64,000 nucleotides of DNA, taken from NCBI GenBank assembly GCA_965247175.1, contig OZ252006.1, positions 3,844,001-3,908,000 on the forward strand, read 5' to 3'. The position numbers and the translations under genes are program-made. The notes beneath the pieces were generated by a model that saw nothing but the letters and a program-made list of their open reading frames with translations, was not told where the DNA came from and did no database searches. Numbering within the stretch: the first letter of the stretch is position 1; the number at the start of each line of letters is the position of its first letter. The stretch is from JANQMX01 sp965247175 (GTDB lineage Bacteria > Pseudomonadota > Alphaproteobacteria > Kiloniellales > DSM-21159). Positions 45,232-54,341 of the stretch are shown in pieces.

Positions 45232-45313
45232 CTGTTCCGTCCCACTCCCCCACCCGGCCACCCCACTGTCCACAATTCCGTGGGTGGCCGGGTGGGGGAG
45301 TGGGACGGAACAG
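45232..45313. repeat. Long perfect inverted repeat between acnA and the convergent OmpA-like gene
   Basis: Arms of 32 bases at 45232-45263 and 45282-45313 are exact reverse complements (each made of CTGTTCCGTCCCACTCCCCC and then ACCCGGCCACCC), separated by 18 bases. It lies between two convergent genes and could terminate both, but no T run follows either arm. The length is well above that of ordinary terminators. Confidence 0.85.
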
Positions 45314-45377
45314 AACGGTGCGCCTCCGTAAGGAGACACCGAACTTCGAAGGTGACGGCGCGCCATAGAAACAGGCG

Positions 45378-46235
45378 CTAACGCTCCAGGTAGATCTCGA
45401 CCCGGCGGTTGCGGGCTTCGGCGACGCCGTCTGCGGTCGGGACCAGCGGGTTCAGCTCACCGAAGGCCGCGGTGCTCATGATCTCCCGCGGCACGCCGGC
45501 CTCGCTCAGCGCGTCGAAGACGCTGCGGGCCCGTTGCTCCGAAAGCCGCAGGTTGCTCTGCGGGTTGCCGGTCCGGTCGCTGTATCCGGCGATCCGCACG
45601 CCGCGCACGTCGCCGGTCTGCACCGCGCCGGCAACCTCGCGCACGATCGCCTGGTCCTCATCGGTCAGACGCATGCTGGAGGTGGCGAAGAACAGCGTGA
45701 AGTCCGGCGTCAGCTCGGAAAGCGGCGGCGGGGGCTGCTGCGCGGCCAACGCCGCCACGGCTTGGGAGAACTCTTCGCGGCATTGGGCGAGATTGTCTTC
45801 AGAATCGCCCTGCCGGCTTTCTTCGACCCAGCAGTCGTAGCTCGTTTGCGCCCGGGCCAGCATGGCCGGGGCGATGAACGCCATCTCTTCGTCGAGGAAG
45901 CCGATCAGCTGAAGATGGGCTTCCTGCACGTCCGGGGCAGAGGTCGGGCTCTCCGGCGCCACGGCCTGACCCTGCGCCGCGAGGTTGCCCTTGTCGGCAT
46001 AGAAGCGGGCCGCATCCGTATTGCCGCGGTAGTCCGCCTCGGTGATGGCGAGTTGCTCGTACTGCAGCGCCAGAAGCTCCTCGAAGAAGGGTTTGCCCAT
46101 CTCGCGCTGCTTGAGTTCATCCAGCTCCGCGACATCGGGATAGCTGGCGCAGGCCGAGGCCAGGAGGGCGAGGGCCGGTACCAACAAGGCGCAGCGGCGC
46201 CCAAGCTGCGTGAGAAGCTCTCTGTCTTTCCGCAT
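45378..46235 (-). CDS. OmpA-family outer-membrane lipoprotein
   Basis: 285-residue lipoprotein: basic start MRKDRELLTQLGRRCALLVP, hydrophobic stretch and lipobox LLASAC, with the acylated Cys near residue 26. The middle is helical and charged, with Cys pairs (YDCWVEES, QCREEFSQ). The C-terminal OmpA peptidoglycan-binding domain has FTLFFATSSMRLTDEDQAIV, GYSDRTGNPQSNLRLSEQRA, and NRRVEIYLER. It probably tethers the outer membrane to peptidoglycan. ATG 46235 is chosen; an ATG eight codons earlier (46259) is possible. Confidence 0.85.
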   Translation of the reverse strand: MRKDRELLTQLGRRCALLVPALALLASACASYPDVAELDELKQREMGKPFFEELLALQYEQLAITEADYRGNTDAARFYADKGNLAAQGQAVAPESPTSAPDVQEAHLQLIGFLDEEMAFIAPAMLARAQTSYDCWVEESRQGDSEDNLAQCREEFSQAVAALAAQQPPPPLSELTPDFTLFFATSSMRLTDEDQAIVREVAGAVQTGDVRGVRIAGYSDRTGNPQSNLRLSEQRARSVFDALSEAGVPREIMSTAAFGELNPLVPTADGVAEARNRRVEIYLER

Positions 46236-46282
46236 TCCGACCCGTTTCCTCTTCGTCATCAAAGCTGTCGACGCCCTGCACA

Positions 46283-46945
46283 CTAGCTGCCGGAAGCCGG
46301 TGAGGCGACCCCTGTCGTTGAAGCCGTGCCGTATGGCTCGGCGCCCGGCGTCTCGGCTTCGGCCAGCTCGGTGCTCAGCGTCTCCACCACACCGTCCGCC
46401 AGGCGATAAAGCTCCGTTTGCCGCACCGAGTAGCCCAGAACGTCCGGCCCCCTGACACCGAGATAGAGACCGCGCAGCACGCGACTCGTCAAGCCGTGGC
46501 TGACCGCGATCAGAGGCGCGCCGTCGCGGTGGGCGTTCAGCCAGTCCTCGGCGCGGGCCTCCAGCGCAACCAGGCTCTCTCCCCCTGGGGGCACATGGTT
46601 CCAGACATCGGCCTTGCGCGCCCGCCATTCGTCGTGGGCGCGTGCCTTGATCTCCTCGCGGGTCAAGCCCTCCCACTCACCGAAGCCCACCTCCATCAGG
46701 CGCGGTTCGAACTCGATGCTATGAGGGTCCAGCGACAGGGCTTCGGCCACCAGTACGGCGCTTTGCCAGGCCCGGTAGAGTGGGCTCGAGATCAGCCGTG
46801 CCCCGGTGAGGTGTTCCTGCGCCAGGCGCTGGCCCATCGCCTTGGCCTGCGCCACGCCGGCGGCCGTCAGCGGCGCATCGCCGTGACCTTGGAACCGGCC
46901 GGCCCGGTTCCACACGGTTTCTCCATGGCGCAGCAAATAGATCAT
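46283..46945 (-). CDS. Histidine phosphatase family protein (phosphoglycerate mutase-like)
   Basis: 220-residue phosphatase of the branch-1 histidine phosphatase superfamily. The catalytic RHG is in IYLLRHGETVWNRAGRFQGH at the N-terminus; DAPLTAAGVAQAKAMGQRLA, ISSPLYRAWQSAVLVAEAL and APLIAVSHGLTSRVLRGLYL (second catalytic His) follow. EVGFGEWEGLTREEI holds the acid. Relatives include cofactor-dependent phosphoglycerate mutases, GpmB-like and CobC-like phosphatases; sequence does not decide. Start is ATG 46945, giving MIYLLRHGE; longer readings have no homology. Confidence 0.92.
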   Translation of the reverse strand: MIYLLRHGETVWNRAGRFQGHGDAPLTAAGVAQAKAMGQRLAQEHLTGARLISSPLYRAWQSAVLVAEALSLDPHSIEFEPRLMEVGFGEWEGLTREEIKARAHDEWRARKADVWNHVPPGGESLVALEARAEDWLNAHRDGAPLIAVSHGLTSRVLRGLYLGVRGPDVLGYSVRQTELYRLADGVVETLSTELAEAETPGAEPYGTASTTGVASPASGS

Positions 46946-47096
46946 GGCCTCGTGCTTGGCGTTGTGTAGCGTAGCCTCCCGATCACCTAGCCGGGCGCTT
47001 GGCTCACCGCAATGTGAAATTCGCCTAACGAAGGCTTGGTTTTTTTCACCCTGAATTGAATTCATCGCGTCGCCTGGAGAGGTTACTCTAGTCACC

Positions 47097-47822
47097 ATGA
47101 AGCTAACCCGCAGACTCTTCCTGTCGGCCTCCGCGATCGCGGCGCTCGGCGTCCCGACCACTCGGGCCGGTGACATGGCGCCCGTGGTGGTCGAGCTCTT
47201 CACCAGCCAGGGCTGCAGCTCCTGTCCGCCAGCCGATGCCCTGCTCGGGGAATTGGCCGAGCGGGAGGACGTGATCGCGCTCTCCTGCCATGTCGACTAT
47301 TGGAACTACATCGGTTGGGAAGATCCTTTCTCCAGCCCGCAGATGAGCGAGCGGCAGCGCGCTTACGCCCGCTATCGCGGCGAGCGCACGGTCTTCACGC
47401 CGCAGATGTTGATCGACGGACAGCACAGCGTCGTCGGCTCGCGGCGCGGCGCGGTCCAGCGGCGCATTGAAGACACCATGATGGACGGCGCGCCCCGCGT
47501 GCCCGTGCGCATCGGTGAGGGCGGCGAGGTGACCGTCGGTGCGCTGGACGGGGGCAACAACCCCTCTGCCACCGTCTGGTACGTCGCCTTCGATAGCAAG
47601 CACGAGACCGACATCAGCCGCGGCGAGAATGCCGGCCGGCGCATTGCCTATCACGGGGTGGTGCGGGAGTGGACGCGCCTCGCCGCCTGGATGGGCGAGC
47701 CGCTGGAGCTCCAGATCGATCTCGAAGCCGCCCGCGACCGCGGGCGCGGCGGCGTTGCGGTGATCGTGCAGCAGGACGGCGTCGGCCCGATCCTGGGCGC
47801 GGCGCAGAAGCGCTTCAGCTAG
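47097..47822 (+). CDS. DUF1223 thioredoxin-like secreted protein
   Basis: 241 residues from ATG 47097. Twin-Arg-like or Sec signal peptide LTRRLFLSASAIAALGVPTT ending near residue 25. Mature protein opens VVVELFTSQGCSSCPPADAL with a CSSC redox motif on a thioredoxin-like first helix, then CHVDYWNYIGWEDPFSSPQM, FTPQMLIDGQHSVVGSR (cis-Pro region), and a C-terminal beta-sandwich. DUF1223 proteins are common in alphaproteobacteria, with unproven role, probably periplasmic redox. It is divergent from the phosphatase gene across 151 bases. Confidence 0.9.
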   Translation: MKLTRRLFLSASAIAALGVPTTRAGDMAPVVVELFTSQGCSSCPPADALLGELAEREDVIALSCHVDYWNYIGWEDPFSSPQMSERQRAYARYRGERTVFTPQMLIDGQHSVVGSRRGAVQRRIEDTMMDGAPRVPVRIGEGGEVTVGALDGGNNPSATVWYVAFDSKHETDISRGENAGRRIAYHGVVREWTRLAAWMGEPLELQIDLEAARDRGRGGVAVIVQQDGVGPILGAAQKRFS

Positions 47823-47867
47823 GCTTTAGTCCAGGCTGCGATGAGCGGAACTCGTCGCAGCGTGGTG

Positions 47868-49082
47868 TTAGATCCGGCTCTGACGCTGGAGCAGCCTGAG
47901 GCGTAGGGCGTTCAGGCGGATGAAGCCCTCGGCGTCACGCTGGTCGTAGACCGCGTCCTCCTCGAAGGTCACATGCTCCATGCTGTAGAGGCTGTCGGGT
48001 GAGCGTCGGCCGCAGACCATGACGTTGCCCTTATAGAGCTTGAGGCGGACGTCGCCGATCACCTTCTCCTGGCTCTTGTCGATGGCGGCCTGCAGCATCT
48101 CGCGCTCCGGGCTGAACCAGAAGCCGTTGTAGATCAGCTCGGCGTAGCGCGGCATCAGTTCGTCCTTCAGGTGCATGGCGCCGCGATCCAAAGTGATCGA
48201 TTCCATCGCCCGATGCGCATGATAGAGGATGGTGCCGCCCGGCGTTTCGTAGATGCCTCGACTCTTCATGCCGACGAAGCGGCCCTCGACCAGGTCGAGG
48301 CGGCCAATGCCGTTGGCGCCGCCGAGTTCGTTCAGCTTGGTCAGGAGCTCCGCCGGAGACATGCGCACGCCGTCGATGGCGACTGCGTCGCCTTGCTCGA
48401 ACGAAATCTCGACGAAGGTCGGCTGATCCGGCGCGTCTTCGGGCGAAACGCTGCGGGAGTAGACGTGCTCGTCGGCCTCGACCCAAGGGTCCTCCAGCAC
48501 TTTCCCTTCGGCGGAGATATGCAGCAGGTTGGAGTCGACCGAGAAGGGCGCCTCGCCGCGCTTGTCCTTGGCGATGGGGATCTGGTGCTTCTCGGCGAAG
48601 TCGATCAGCCGCGTGCGGGAGGTCAGGTCCCACTCGCGCCAGGGGGCGATCACCTTGATGTCCGGCTCAAGCGCATAGTAGCTCAGCTCGAAGCGGACCT
48701 GGTCGTTGCCCTTGCCCGTGGCTCCATGCGCCACCGCGTCGGCCCCGGTCTGCCGTGCGATTTCGATCTGGCGCTGGGCGATCAGCGGCCGGGCAATGGA
48801 GGTGCCGAGCAGGTAGCAGCCCTCATAGAGTGCGTTGGCGCGGAACATGGGAAAGACGAAGTCCTTCACGAAGGTCTCGCGCAGGTCCTCGATGAAGATG
48901 TTCTCCGGTCGAATGCCCAAGAGCTCGGCCTTGCGGCGCGCGGGCTCCAGCTCCTCACCCTGGCCGAGGTCGGCGGTGAAGGTCACCACCTCGCAGCGAT
49001 AGGTTTCCTGCAGCCATTTCAGGATGACGGAGGTGTCGAGCCCGCCGGAATAGGCGAGCACCACTTTCTTGACGTCGGTCAT
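47868..49082 (-). CDS. argG: Argininosuccinate synthase
   Basis: ATP-dependent ligase joining citrulline and aspartate in arginine synthesis. 404 residues from ATG 49082. PP-loop VVLAYSGGLDTSVILKWL, LGTSIARPLIAQRQIEIA, DAVAHGATGKGNDQVRFELS and EKHQIPIAKDKRGEAPFSVD are all type I ArgG motifs. C-terminal GKVLEDPWVEADEHVYSRS and GIYETPGGTILYHAHRAMES complete the multifunctional domain. No other arg gene is nearby. Convergent with DUF1223; stops are about 45 bases apart. Confidence 0.97.
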   Translation of the reverse strand: MTDVKKVVLAYSGGLDTSVILKWLQETYRCEVVTFTADLGQGEELEPARRKAELLGIRPENIFIEDLRETFVKDFVFPMFRANALYEGCYLLGTSIARPLIAQRQIEIARQTGADAVAHGATGKGNDQVRFELSYYALEPDIKVIAPWREWDLTSRTRLIDFAEKHQIPIAKDKRGEAPFSVDSNLLHISAEGKVLEDPWVEADEHVYSRSVSPEDAPDQPTFVEISFEQGDAVAIDGVRMSPAELLTKLNELGGANGIGRLDLVEGRFVGMKSRGIYETPGGTILYHAHRAMESITLDRGAMHLKDELMPRYAELIYNGFWFSPEREMLQAAIDKSQEKVIGDVRLKLYKGNVMVCGRRSPDSLYSMEHVTFEEDAVYDQRDAEGFIRLNALRLRLLQRQSRI

Positions 49083-49211
49083 GGAGCCCTTCGGTATGCT
49101 TGTCACTGCGCGTGCGCGGGACACCGACCCCGCGCAAAATCGGCGCAGTATATTCGCCGTCGGCCAAGCGACAAGGCGGTGCTCGCCAAAGCGCCGCGCG
49201 GCAAGGGAATG

Positions 49212-51704
49212 TCAGCTCTGCTCGCCGCCGAAGTCTTCTGCCGGGTTTCCGGCGCGCCGTTCGGGTGGGTGGTCGCCCATCTCCTTATCCGAGGGCGAGT
49301 AGCGCTCCTCGGCCGATGGGGCGATGAGGCCAGAGCGTACGTGCAGATCCCGCTGCGGGAAGGGAATCTCGATGCCCTCCTGGCGGAAGCGCTCGAGGAT
49401 CTCGAAGCGCATGCGGCTGCTGGTCGAGAGCACGTAGTCCATGTCATTGAGGAAGAAGCGCAGGCGGAACAGCAGCGCGCTGTCGCCGAAATCCAGGAAG
49501 TCGACCACTGGTGAGGGATAGCGCGATACCATCGACTCCTTCTCGGCGATATCGAGCAGCACCCTGCGCACTTGTTCGGCATCGCTGCCGTAGCTCACGC
49601 CAATTCGAATCTCTCCGCGGCCCACCCGGTTGCCGTGAAACCAGTTCTTCACGGTGCCGGAGATGAGGTCCGAGTTGGGGATGATCACCGAGGCGCGCTC
49701 GAAAGTCTCGATCTCGGTGGCGCGGACCTTGATGCGTTTGACGTAGCCCTGCTCGGTGCCGACCACCACCCAGTCGCCAACCTTGATCGGGCGCTCGACC
49801 AGCAGGATCAGGCCGGAGACGAAGTTGTTGACCACCGACTGCAACCCGAAACCGATACCGACGGAAAGGGCGCCGGCGACGATGGCGAGGTTGGAGAGGT
49901 CGAGGCCGAGCTGCGAGATGCCGACCGCCGCGGCAATGACGAAGCCGACATAGCCGACACCGATGCGCAGGGAGTCCTGGATGCCCTTGTCCATGCCGGT
50001 GCGCGGCAGGAGGCGCTCGCCGAGAAAGCGCTGCAGCAGGCGCGCGAACGACAGGAAGAGCAGAAAGAGAAAGATGGCGATCAGGACGTTCGAGAAAGAG
50101 ATCGTCACATCGCCAATACGGAAGCCGAAGAAGGCGAGTTCCAGCCAGTCGCTCATCTCCGCCGAGCTGACGCCCCAGCGCAGCATGACGACCGGTACGG
50201 TGATGAACAGCAGGGCCGCATCGAGCAAAAGCCCAAGCCAGAAGTCGATCAGGTCGCATGCACGATCGCTCAAGGCCAGCGAGCGACGCAGCGTTTTGCC
50301 GACACCGCTTTCCGACGACAGCGCATAGGCCATGATCTCCTGCAGCAGCTGCCGCAGCATCCAGGCCAGCAGCAGAATGCCGCCGGTGATGACGACCTGC
50401 CGGGCGACGAAGCGCGCCAGCGGGACATAGCCGAGGGCGCCGGCGATGGGGATGGCCAAGGCAAGCGCAGCGATGGCCAGGGGGAACCAGCCATAGCCAG
50501 TGCCCTTTCGCTCCTCGTCCGATTCAACGTCCCGTACGCTACCGGCAAGCTGCTGCTCTTCGGCATCATCGCGGGCCCAGAGCTTGGCCGACGCCAGACG
50601 GAACAGAAGAACCGAGTAGAGAATGGCAACGATGAAGCCGTAGAGCGAGAACAGCTCGATCGAGGCGTTCATCGTAAAGAGCAGCGTCTGGAAAACGTGA
50701 TCGAGCGCTAGAACGACCGCGATGGCGTTGAACAGCCGACGCAAGCGGCTGGCCTGCTGGTCGTTGACCGGCAGCAGCCGCCAGTTGCGGAACCGCGGCG
50801 AGAGCACGGTGCGGGACAGGGCCGTGACCAAGACGATGATGATCCCACCCCAGAGAGCGGCGAGCCCCAAGCGGCCGAAGTCGCCTTCCAGGAGCTGCAG
50901 GCGGTCCAACACCCCATAGACGACGAGCAGGGCGAGGATGGGGAGCAGCGCGCGCACGCTGCCGACCCAGGCGGCGCGGGCTATTCTGTTGATGTAGCTC
51001 GGGTTTTCCAGCGCCGTCGATGCGATGGGCTGGCGCAGTAGCCAGCGCCTGAGCGGCCAGCCGAGAACGAACGCCAGGCCAAGACCGGCAAGGATGAACC
51101 AGAGCGCCCGGCTGAGGCCGGTTTCCACGAATCTCCGCAGCCAGTCGACAAAGCCGTCCGCGGCCGTCAGCGCGATGCGCTTCGCTTCCGGAAGGCCCTC
51201 TTGCCAGATGTCAGGGGTCAGCGGCGAACTCTCGCGCTTGAAGACCTCGTCGAGGAAGCGGTCGCGGCGACGGTCGCTGATAAAGTCCAAAAGACGTGAG
51301 GTCTCGGCAACCACCAGCTCCAGGCGCCGGAGGGTGGCCACGGCCTCCGCGGTCTCGGCGTTTCTTTGCACGCGCTCTTGGGCAATCACGTCGGCTTCGG
51401 GCTCTGCGCCTTCTTCCGGTGGCGGCCCAAGATCGCGAAGCCGCTCCCTTGCTATGCCGACCTCGTCGGTCTGCGCCGGCACCTCGGCACGGGCCGCGGC
51501 GCGCAGCTCTTCGATCCGGATGCGGATCTCCTCCATCCGGACCTCTTCGACCGGTCCCTCCAACTCCTCCTCATAGATGTCGATCAGCGGGTCCCAAGCA
51601 TCGAGCAGGACATCGAGCGGCTGGGCTGGCCGCTGGGCGGCGGCCAGGTTCAGCAAAAGAACCAGCGGCAACGAAAAGATGAGGAAGTAGAGAAGCGGTC
51701 GCAC
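49212..51704 (-). CDS. Large mechanosensitive channel of the MscS/MscK family
   Basis: 830 residues from GTG 51704. Signal sequence PLLYFLIFSLPLVLLLNLAA, a ~170-residue coiled-coil domain on the far side of the membrane (EEVRMEEIRIRIEELRAAAR), several hydrophobic helices, then the pore helix NLAIVAGALSVGIGFGLQSV and VVNNFVSGLILLVERPIKVG, the MscS beta domain (GDWVVVGTEQGYVKRIKVRA), and the C-terminal alpha/beta vestibule. Acts as a pressure valve against osmotic downshock in the inner membrane. Larger than MscS itself, like MscK/MscM. rlmN precedes it on the same strand, 60 bases away. Confidence 0.93.
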   Translation of the reverse strand: MRPLLYFLIFSLPLVLLLNLAAAQRPAQPLDVLLDAWDPLIDIYEEELEGPVEEVRMEEIRIRIEELRAAARAEVPAQTDEVGIARERLRDLGPPPEEGAEPEADVIAQERVQRNAETAEAVATLRRLELVVAETSRLLDFISDRRRDRFLDEVFKRESSPLTPDIWQEGLPEAKRIALTAADGFVDWLRRFVETGLSRALWFILAGLGLAFVLGWPLRRWLLRQPIASTALENPSYINRIARAAWVGSVRALLPILALLVVYGVLDRLQLLEGDFGRLGLAALWGGIIIVLVTALSRTVLSPRFRNWRLLPVNDQQASRLRRLFNAIAVVLALDHVFQTLLFTMNASIELFSLYGFIVAILYSVLLFRLASAKLWARDDAEEQQLAGSVRDVESDEERKGTGYGWFPLAIAALALAIPIAGALGYVPLARFVARQVVITGGILLLAWMLRQLLQEIMAYALSSESGVGKTLRRSLALSDRACDLIDFWLGLLLDAALLFITVPVVMLRWGVSSAEMSDWLELAFFGFRIGDVTISFSNVLIAIFLFLLFLSFARLLQRFLGERLLPRTGMDKGIQDSLRIGVGYVGFVIAAAVGISQLGLDLSNLAIVAGALSVGIGFGLQSVVNNFVSGLILLVERPIKVGDWVVVGTEQGYVKRIKVRATEIETFERASVIIPNSDLISGTVKNWFHGNRVGRGEIRIGVSYGSDAEQVRRVLLDIAEKESMVSRYPSPVVDFLDFGDSALLFRLRFFLNDMDYVLSTSSRMRFEILERFRQEGIEIPFPQRDLHVRSGLIAPSAEERYSPSDKEMGDHPPERRAGNPAEDFGGEQS

Positions 51705-51764
51705 CGTTTGTACGCCTATTGGCAGGGGACGCTCAGCAAAGCACGCCCGAGAGAAGCTCGGGGG

Positions 51765-52922
51765 TCAAGCGTCGGCGCGCACGGCCGGTTGGGGGTCGCG
51801 CAGGGATTTCTTGAGCTTCTCGCTCGCCGACTTCAATTGGCCGCAGGCTGCCATGATGTCGCGCCCGCGCGGCCGGCGTACCGGGGCAGACAGGCCCGCG
51901 GCGAAGAGGCTGTCGGAAAAGCGCTCGATGGTGTCCCAGTCGCTGCACTCGTATTCGCTGCCCGGCCAGGGATTGAAGGGGATGAGATTGATCTTCGCCG
52001 GAATGCCCTTGAGCAGCCGTGCCAGCTCCCGCGCCTCGGCCTGGGAGTCGTTGACATCCTTCAGCATGACATACTCGAAGGTGATGCGCCGGGCATTGTG
52101 GGCGCCCGGGTAGCTGCGGCAGGCGGCGAGCAGCTCGGCCAGAGGATACTTTTTGTTGAGCGGCACGATCCGGTCGCGCAGCTCGTCGGTCACGGCGTGC
52201 AGCGAAACCGCCAGATTGACGCCGAGCTCTTCGCCGCAGCGCGCCATCATCGGCACCACGCCGGCGGTCGAGAGCGTGATCTTACGGCGGCCAAGCGTGA
52301 TGCCGGCCGAGTCCATCACGATCGTCAGGGCCTGCGCCACGTTATCGAAGTTATAGAGCGGCTCGCCCATGCCCATCATGACGATGTTGGTCAGGCGCCG
52401 GCCGTCCTTCGGCGAGGGCCACTCGTCCAAGGCATCGCGGGCGATCATGAGCTGCCCGAGGATCTCCCCTGGCGTCAGGTTGCGCACCAGGCGCTGGGTG
52501 CCCGTGTGGCAGAAGCGGCAGGTCAGGGTACAGCCGACCTGACTGGAAACGCAGAGGGTGCCGCGGTCTTCCTCGGGAATGAAGACCGTCTCCACCTCGT
52601 TGCCGTCGGGCAGGCGCAACAGCCATTTGTGCGTGCCGTCGCTGGAGAGCTGATGGGTGGCGATCTCCGGCCGCGCGACGTGATAGCGCTCGGCCAACTT
52701 GGCACGAAAGGCCTTGGACAGGCTGGTCATCTCCGCGAAGTCGCAGGCCCCGCGGTGATAGATCCAATGCCAAAGCTGCTCGGCGCGGAAGCCTGGCTCG
52801 CCAAGCGCCGCGATCTCGGCCTTGAGGGCCTCGCGCGACAGTCCGACCAAGTCCTTAGGCGCGGTTGCCTCAGAGCTGCGCTGCGGGTCGATGGCCGGGA
52901 GGGCCCCGGCGGCGCTGTCCAT
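51765..52922 (-). CDS. rlmN: Dual-specificity 23S rRNA/tRNA adenine C2-methyltransferase RlmN
   Basis: Radical SAM enzyme methylating A2503 of 23S rRNA and A37 of some tRNAs. 385 residues from ATG 52922. Cluster motif CxxxCxxC in CTLTCRFCHTGTQRLVRNLT, preceded by SSQVGC. MMGMGEPLYNFDNVAQALTI and AVSLHAVTDELRDRIVPLNK are typical. The C-terminal methylatable Cys is in MAACGQLKS. LWHWIYHRGACDFAEMTSLS is the N-terminal HhH-like domain. The IalB gene lies 29 bases upstream on the same strand, an order common in alphaproteobacteria. Confidence 0.97.
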   Translation of the reverse strand: MDSAAGALPAIDPQRSSEATAPKDLVGLSREALKAEIAALGEPGFRAEQLWHWIYHRGACDFAEMTSLSKAFRAKLAERYHVARPEIATHQLSSDGTHKWLLRLPDGNEVETVFIPEEDRGTLCVSSQVGCTLTCRFCHTGTQRLVRNLTPGEILGQLMIARDALDEWPSPKDGRRLTNIVMMGMGEPLYNFDNVAQALTIVMDSAGITLGRRKITLSTAGVVPMMARCGEELGVNLAVSLHAVTDELRDRIVPLNKKYPLAELLAACRSYPGAHNARRITFEYVMLKDVNDSQAEARELARLLKGIPAKINLIPFNPWPGSEYECSDWDTIERFSDSLFAAGLSAPVRRPRGRDIMAACGQLKSASEKLKKSLRDPQPAVRADA

Positions 52923-52951
52923 AGCGGCGGCTCCCTTCGTCTCCGCAGGCC

Positions 52952-53467
52952 TTAGTAGCCGCAAGCGTCGTTGATGGCGCGATAGGCCGCGGTAAAGCCC
53001 GACAGAGAGTAGGTGTCTGTGGTTTCCGTGCCGCGTGAGGAGACGCCGCGCACGACCATACGGCCGCCCTTGATCATCTCGTCGATCAGCTTGTCGTCGG
53101 TGTCGCTGTCTCGCGCCCAAGCGCCGTCATCCTTGGTGTAAAGGGTGAAGGCGGAGGCGCCGTCGACCGAGACTTCGACCACGCTGTCCGGCTTAAAGGT
53201 ATAGCCGGCGACGAAAGAGACCTCGCCCCGGCGATTCTCGGCGGGCCGGTGGGAAACCAGCGCGAAAATCTCGCCGCGCCGGGTGTAGTTGCCTTCGTCC
53301 TTGGTTGGCTGCGCCGACATGAAGCAGACGGGCTCATCGCCTTCCTTGGCAGTAAAGGCGCTCCAGTCACGAAAATCGCCGATCCGCTCGATCACCTGCG
53401 CGAGCGGCTCGCGGCCGAACAGGGTTAACGCCAGACTCAGAGCAAAGAGCGCAAAGAAGACACGCAT
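52952..53467 (-). CDS. Invasion-associated locus B (IalB) family protein
   Basis: 171-residue exported protein. Signal peptide MRVFFALFALSLALTLFG, cut near residue 25. Mature part: RIGDFRDWSAFTAKEGDEPV, CFMSAQPTKDEGNYTRRGEI, VSFVAGYTFKPDSVVEVSVD, and the last Cys in AINDACGY; the pair may form a disulfide. The domain is common in alphaproteobacteria; IalB was first linked to red-cell invasion by Bartonella, but most members have an unknown envelope role. Start is ATG 53467; the longer in-frame start lacks a signal-like beginning. Confidence 0.9.
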   Translation of the reverse strand: MRVFFALFALSLALTLFGREPLAQVIERIGDFRDWSAFTAKEGDEPVCFMSAQPTKDEGNYTRRGEIFALVSHRPAENRRGEVSFVAGYTFKPDSVVEVSVDGASAFTLYTKDDGAWARDSDTDDKLIDEMIKGGRMVVRGVSSRGTETTDTYSLSGFTAAYRAINDACGY

Positions 53468-53629
53468 CGCTTCACCATGCAAAGGACAGTGGGAGAATCG
53501 CAAAGGGACTTATGGCGCGAAACGCCAGTTCGACGCAACAAAGGCTAAACGGAAATTTGCCGCGACCATGGCAGGCCGGCGACTTGTTTAGGAGGGGCCT
53601 GGACTCGCCTGACTATCCCCGGCCGACAG

Positions 53630-53655
53630 TGATCCAGCCGCCGCCAGCCTGCGTA
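53630..53655 (+). promoter_or_regulatory. Candidate ECF (RpoE/ECF11-type) autoregulatory promoter
   Basis: TGATCC (53630-53635) and CGTA (53652-53655) are separated by exactly 16 bases, about 110 bases upstream of the sigma-factor start. As I remember the ECF11/Rhodobacter RpoE consensus, its -35 is TGATCC and its -10 begins CGT. ECF sigma genes are usually self-activated, so location and match support each other. The consensus spacing should be verified. Confidence 0.55.
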
Positions 53656-53763
53656 CTGGGCTGTATGATTGGACAAGCGACCGCTGCAGTGCAGAGTGGC
53701 GCCGAGCCGACACGGCAGGCAAATGCCTTGCCGAGGCCAGTTTCGGGTCGTACTGGAAGTCGG

Positions 53764-54339
53764 GTGTCGATAAGCGATGAGAAGAGCGATATCCGGCAGC
53801 GCCTGGAACAGGCTATGGCGGCGGTCGCAGACAAAAGAGATACAGCGGCCTTCGCCGAACTGTTCGATTTCTTCGCGCCGCGGCTGAAAGCCTATTTCCT
53901 GCGGCAAGGCGAGGATCACGGCCAGGCGGAAGAGCTGTCGCAGGAGGCGATGCTCACCGTTTGGCGGCGGGCGGAGACGTTCGATGCGTCGCAGGCCAGC
54001 GTGAGCACCTGGGTGTTCACGGTCGCGCGCAACAAGCGCATCGATGCGCTGAGGAAGTCGTCGCGCCCGCAGCCGGATATGGATGACCCGGCGTTCGCGC
54101 CGGACGGGCCGGAATCGGCAGAAGCCATCCTGGCCCGGGCCGAAGAAGAGGACATGGTGCAGGCAGCAATCAAGAAGCTGCCGCCGGAACAGTTGGATGT
54201 TGTGAGAAAGGCGTACTTCGAGTTCAAGGCGCACAGCACGATCGCGGAAGAGACGACGCTCCCGCTCGGGACCATCAAGTCGCGCTTGAGGTTGGCGCTG
54301 GTACGTCTACGTAAAGAGCTAGATGAGGAGTTGATCTAG
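53764..54339 (+). CDS. ECF sigma factor, RpoE/ECF11-like
   Basis: Extracytoplasmic-function RNA polymerase sigma factor. GTG 53764 (GGAAG upstream) gives 191 residues, the normal length; an upstream in-frame ATG at 53665 is possible. Region 2: AFAELFDFFAPRLKAYFLRQ, AEELSQEAMLTVWRRAETFD, VSTWVFTVARNKRIDALRKS. Region 4: IKKLPPEQLDVVRKAYFEFK, HSTIAEETTLPLGTIKSRLR. The pairing with a downstream ChrR-type protein 2 bases away places it in the RpoE-ChrR group, which in Rhodobacter answers singlet oxygen. Confidence 0.93.
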   Translation: MSISDEKSDIRQRLEQAMAAVADKRDTAAFAELFDFFAPRLKAYFLRQGEDHGQAEELSQEAMLTVWRRAETFDASQASVSTWVFTVARNKRIDALRKSSRPQPDMDDPAFAPDGPESAEAILARAEEEDMVQAAIKKLPPEQLDVVRKAYFEFKAHSTIAEETTLPLGTIKSRLRLALVRLRKELDEELI

Positions 54340-54341
54340 GT

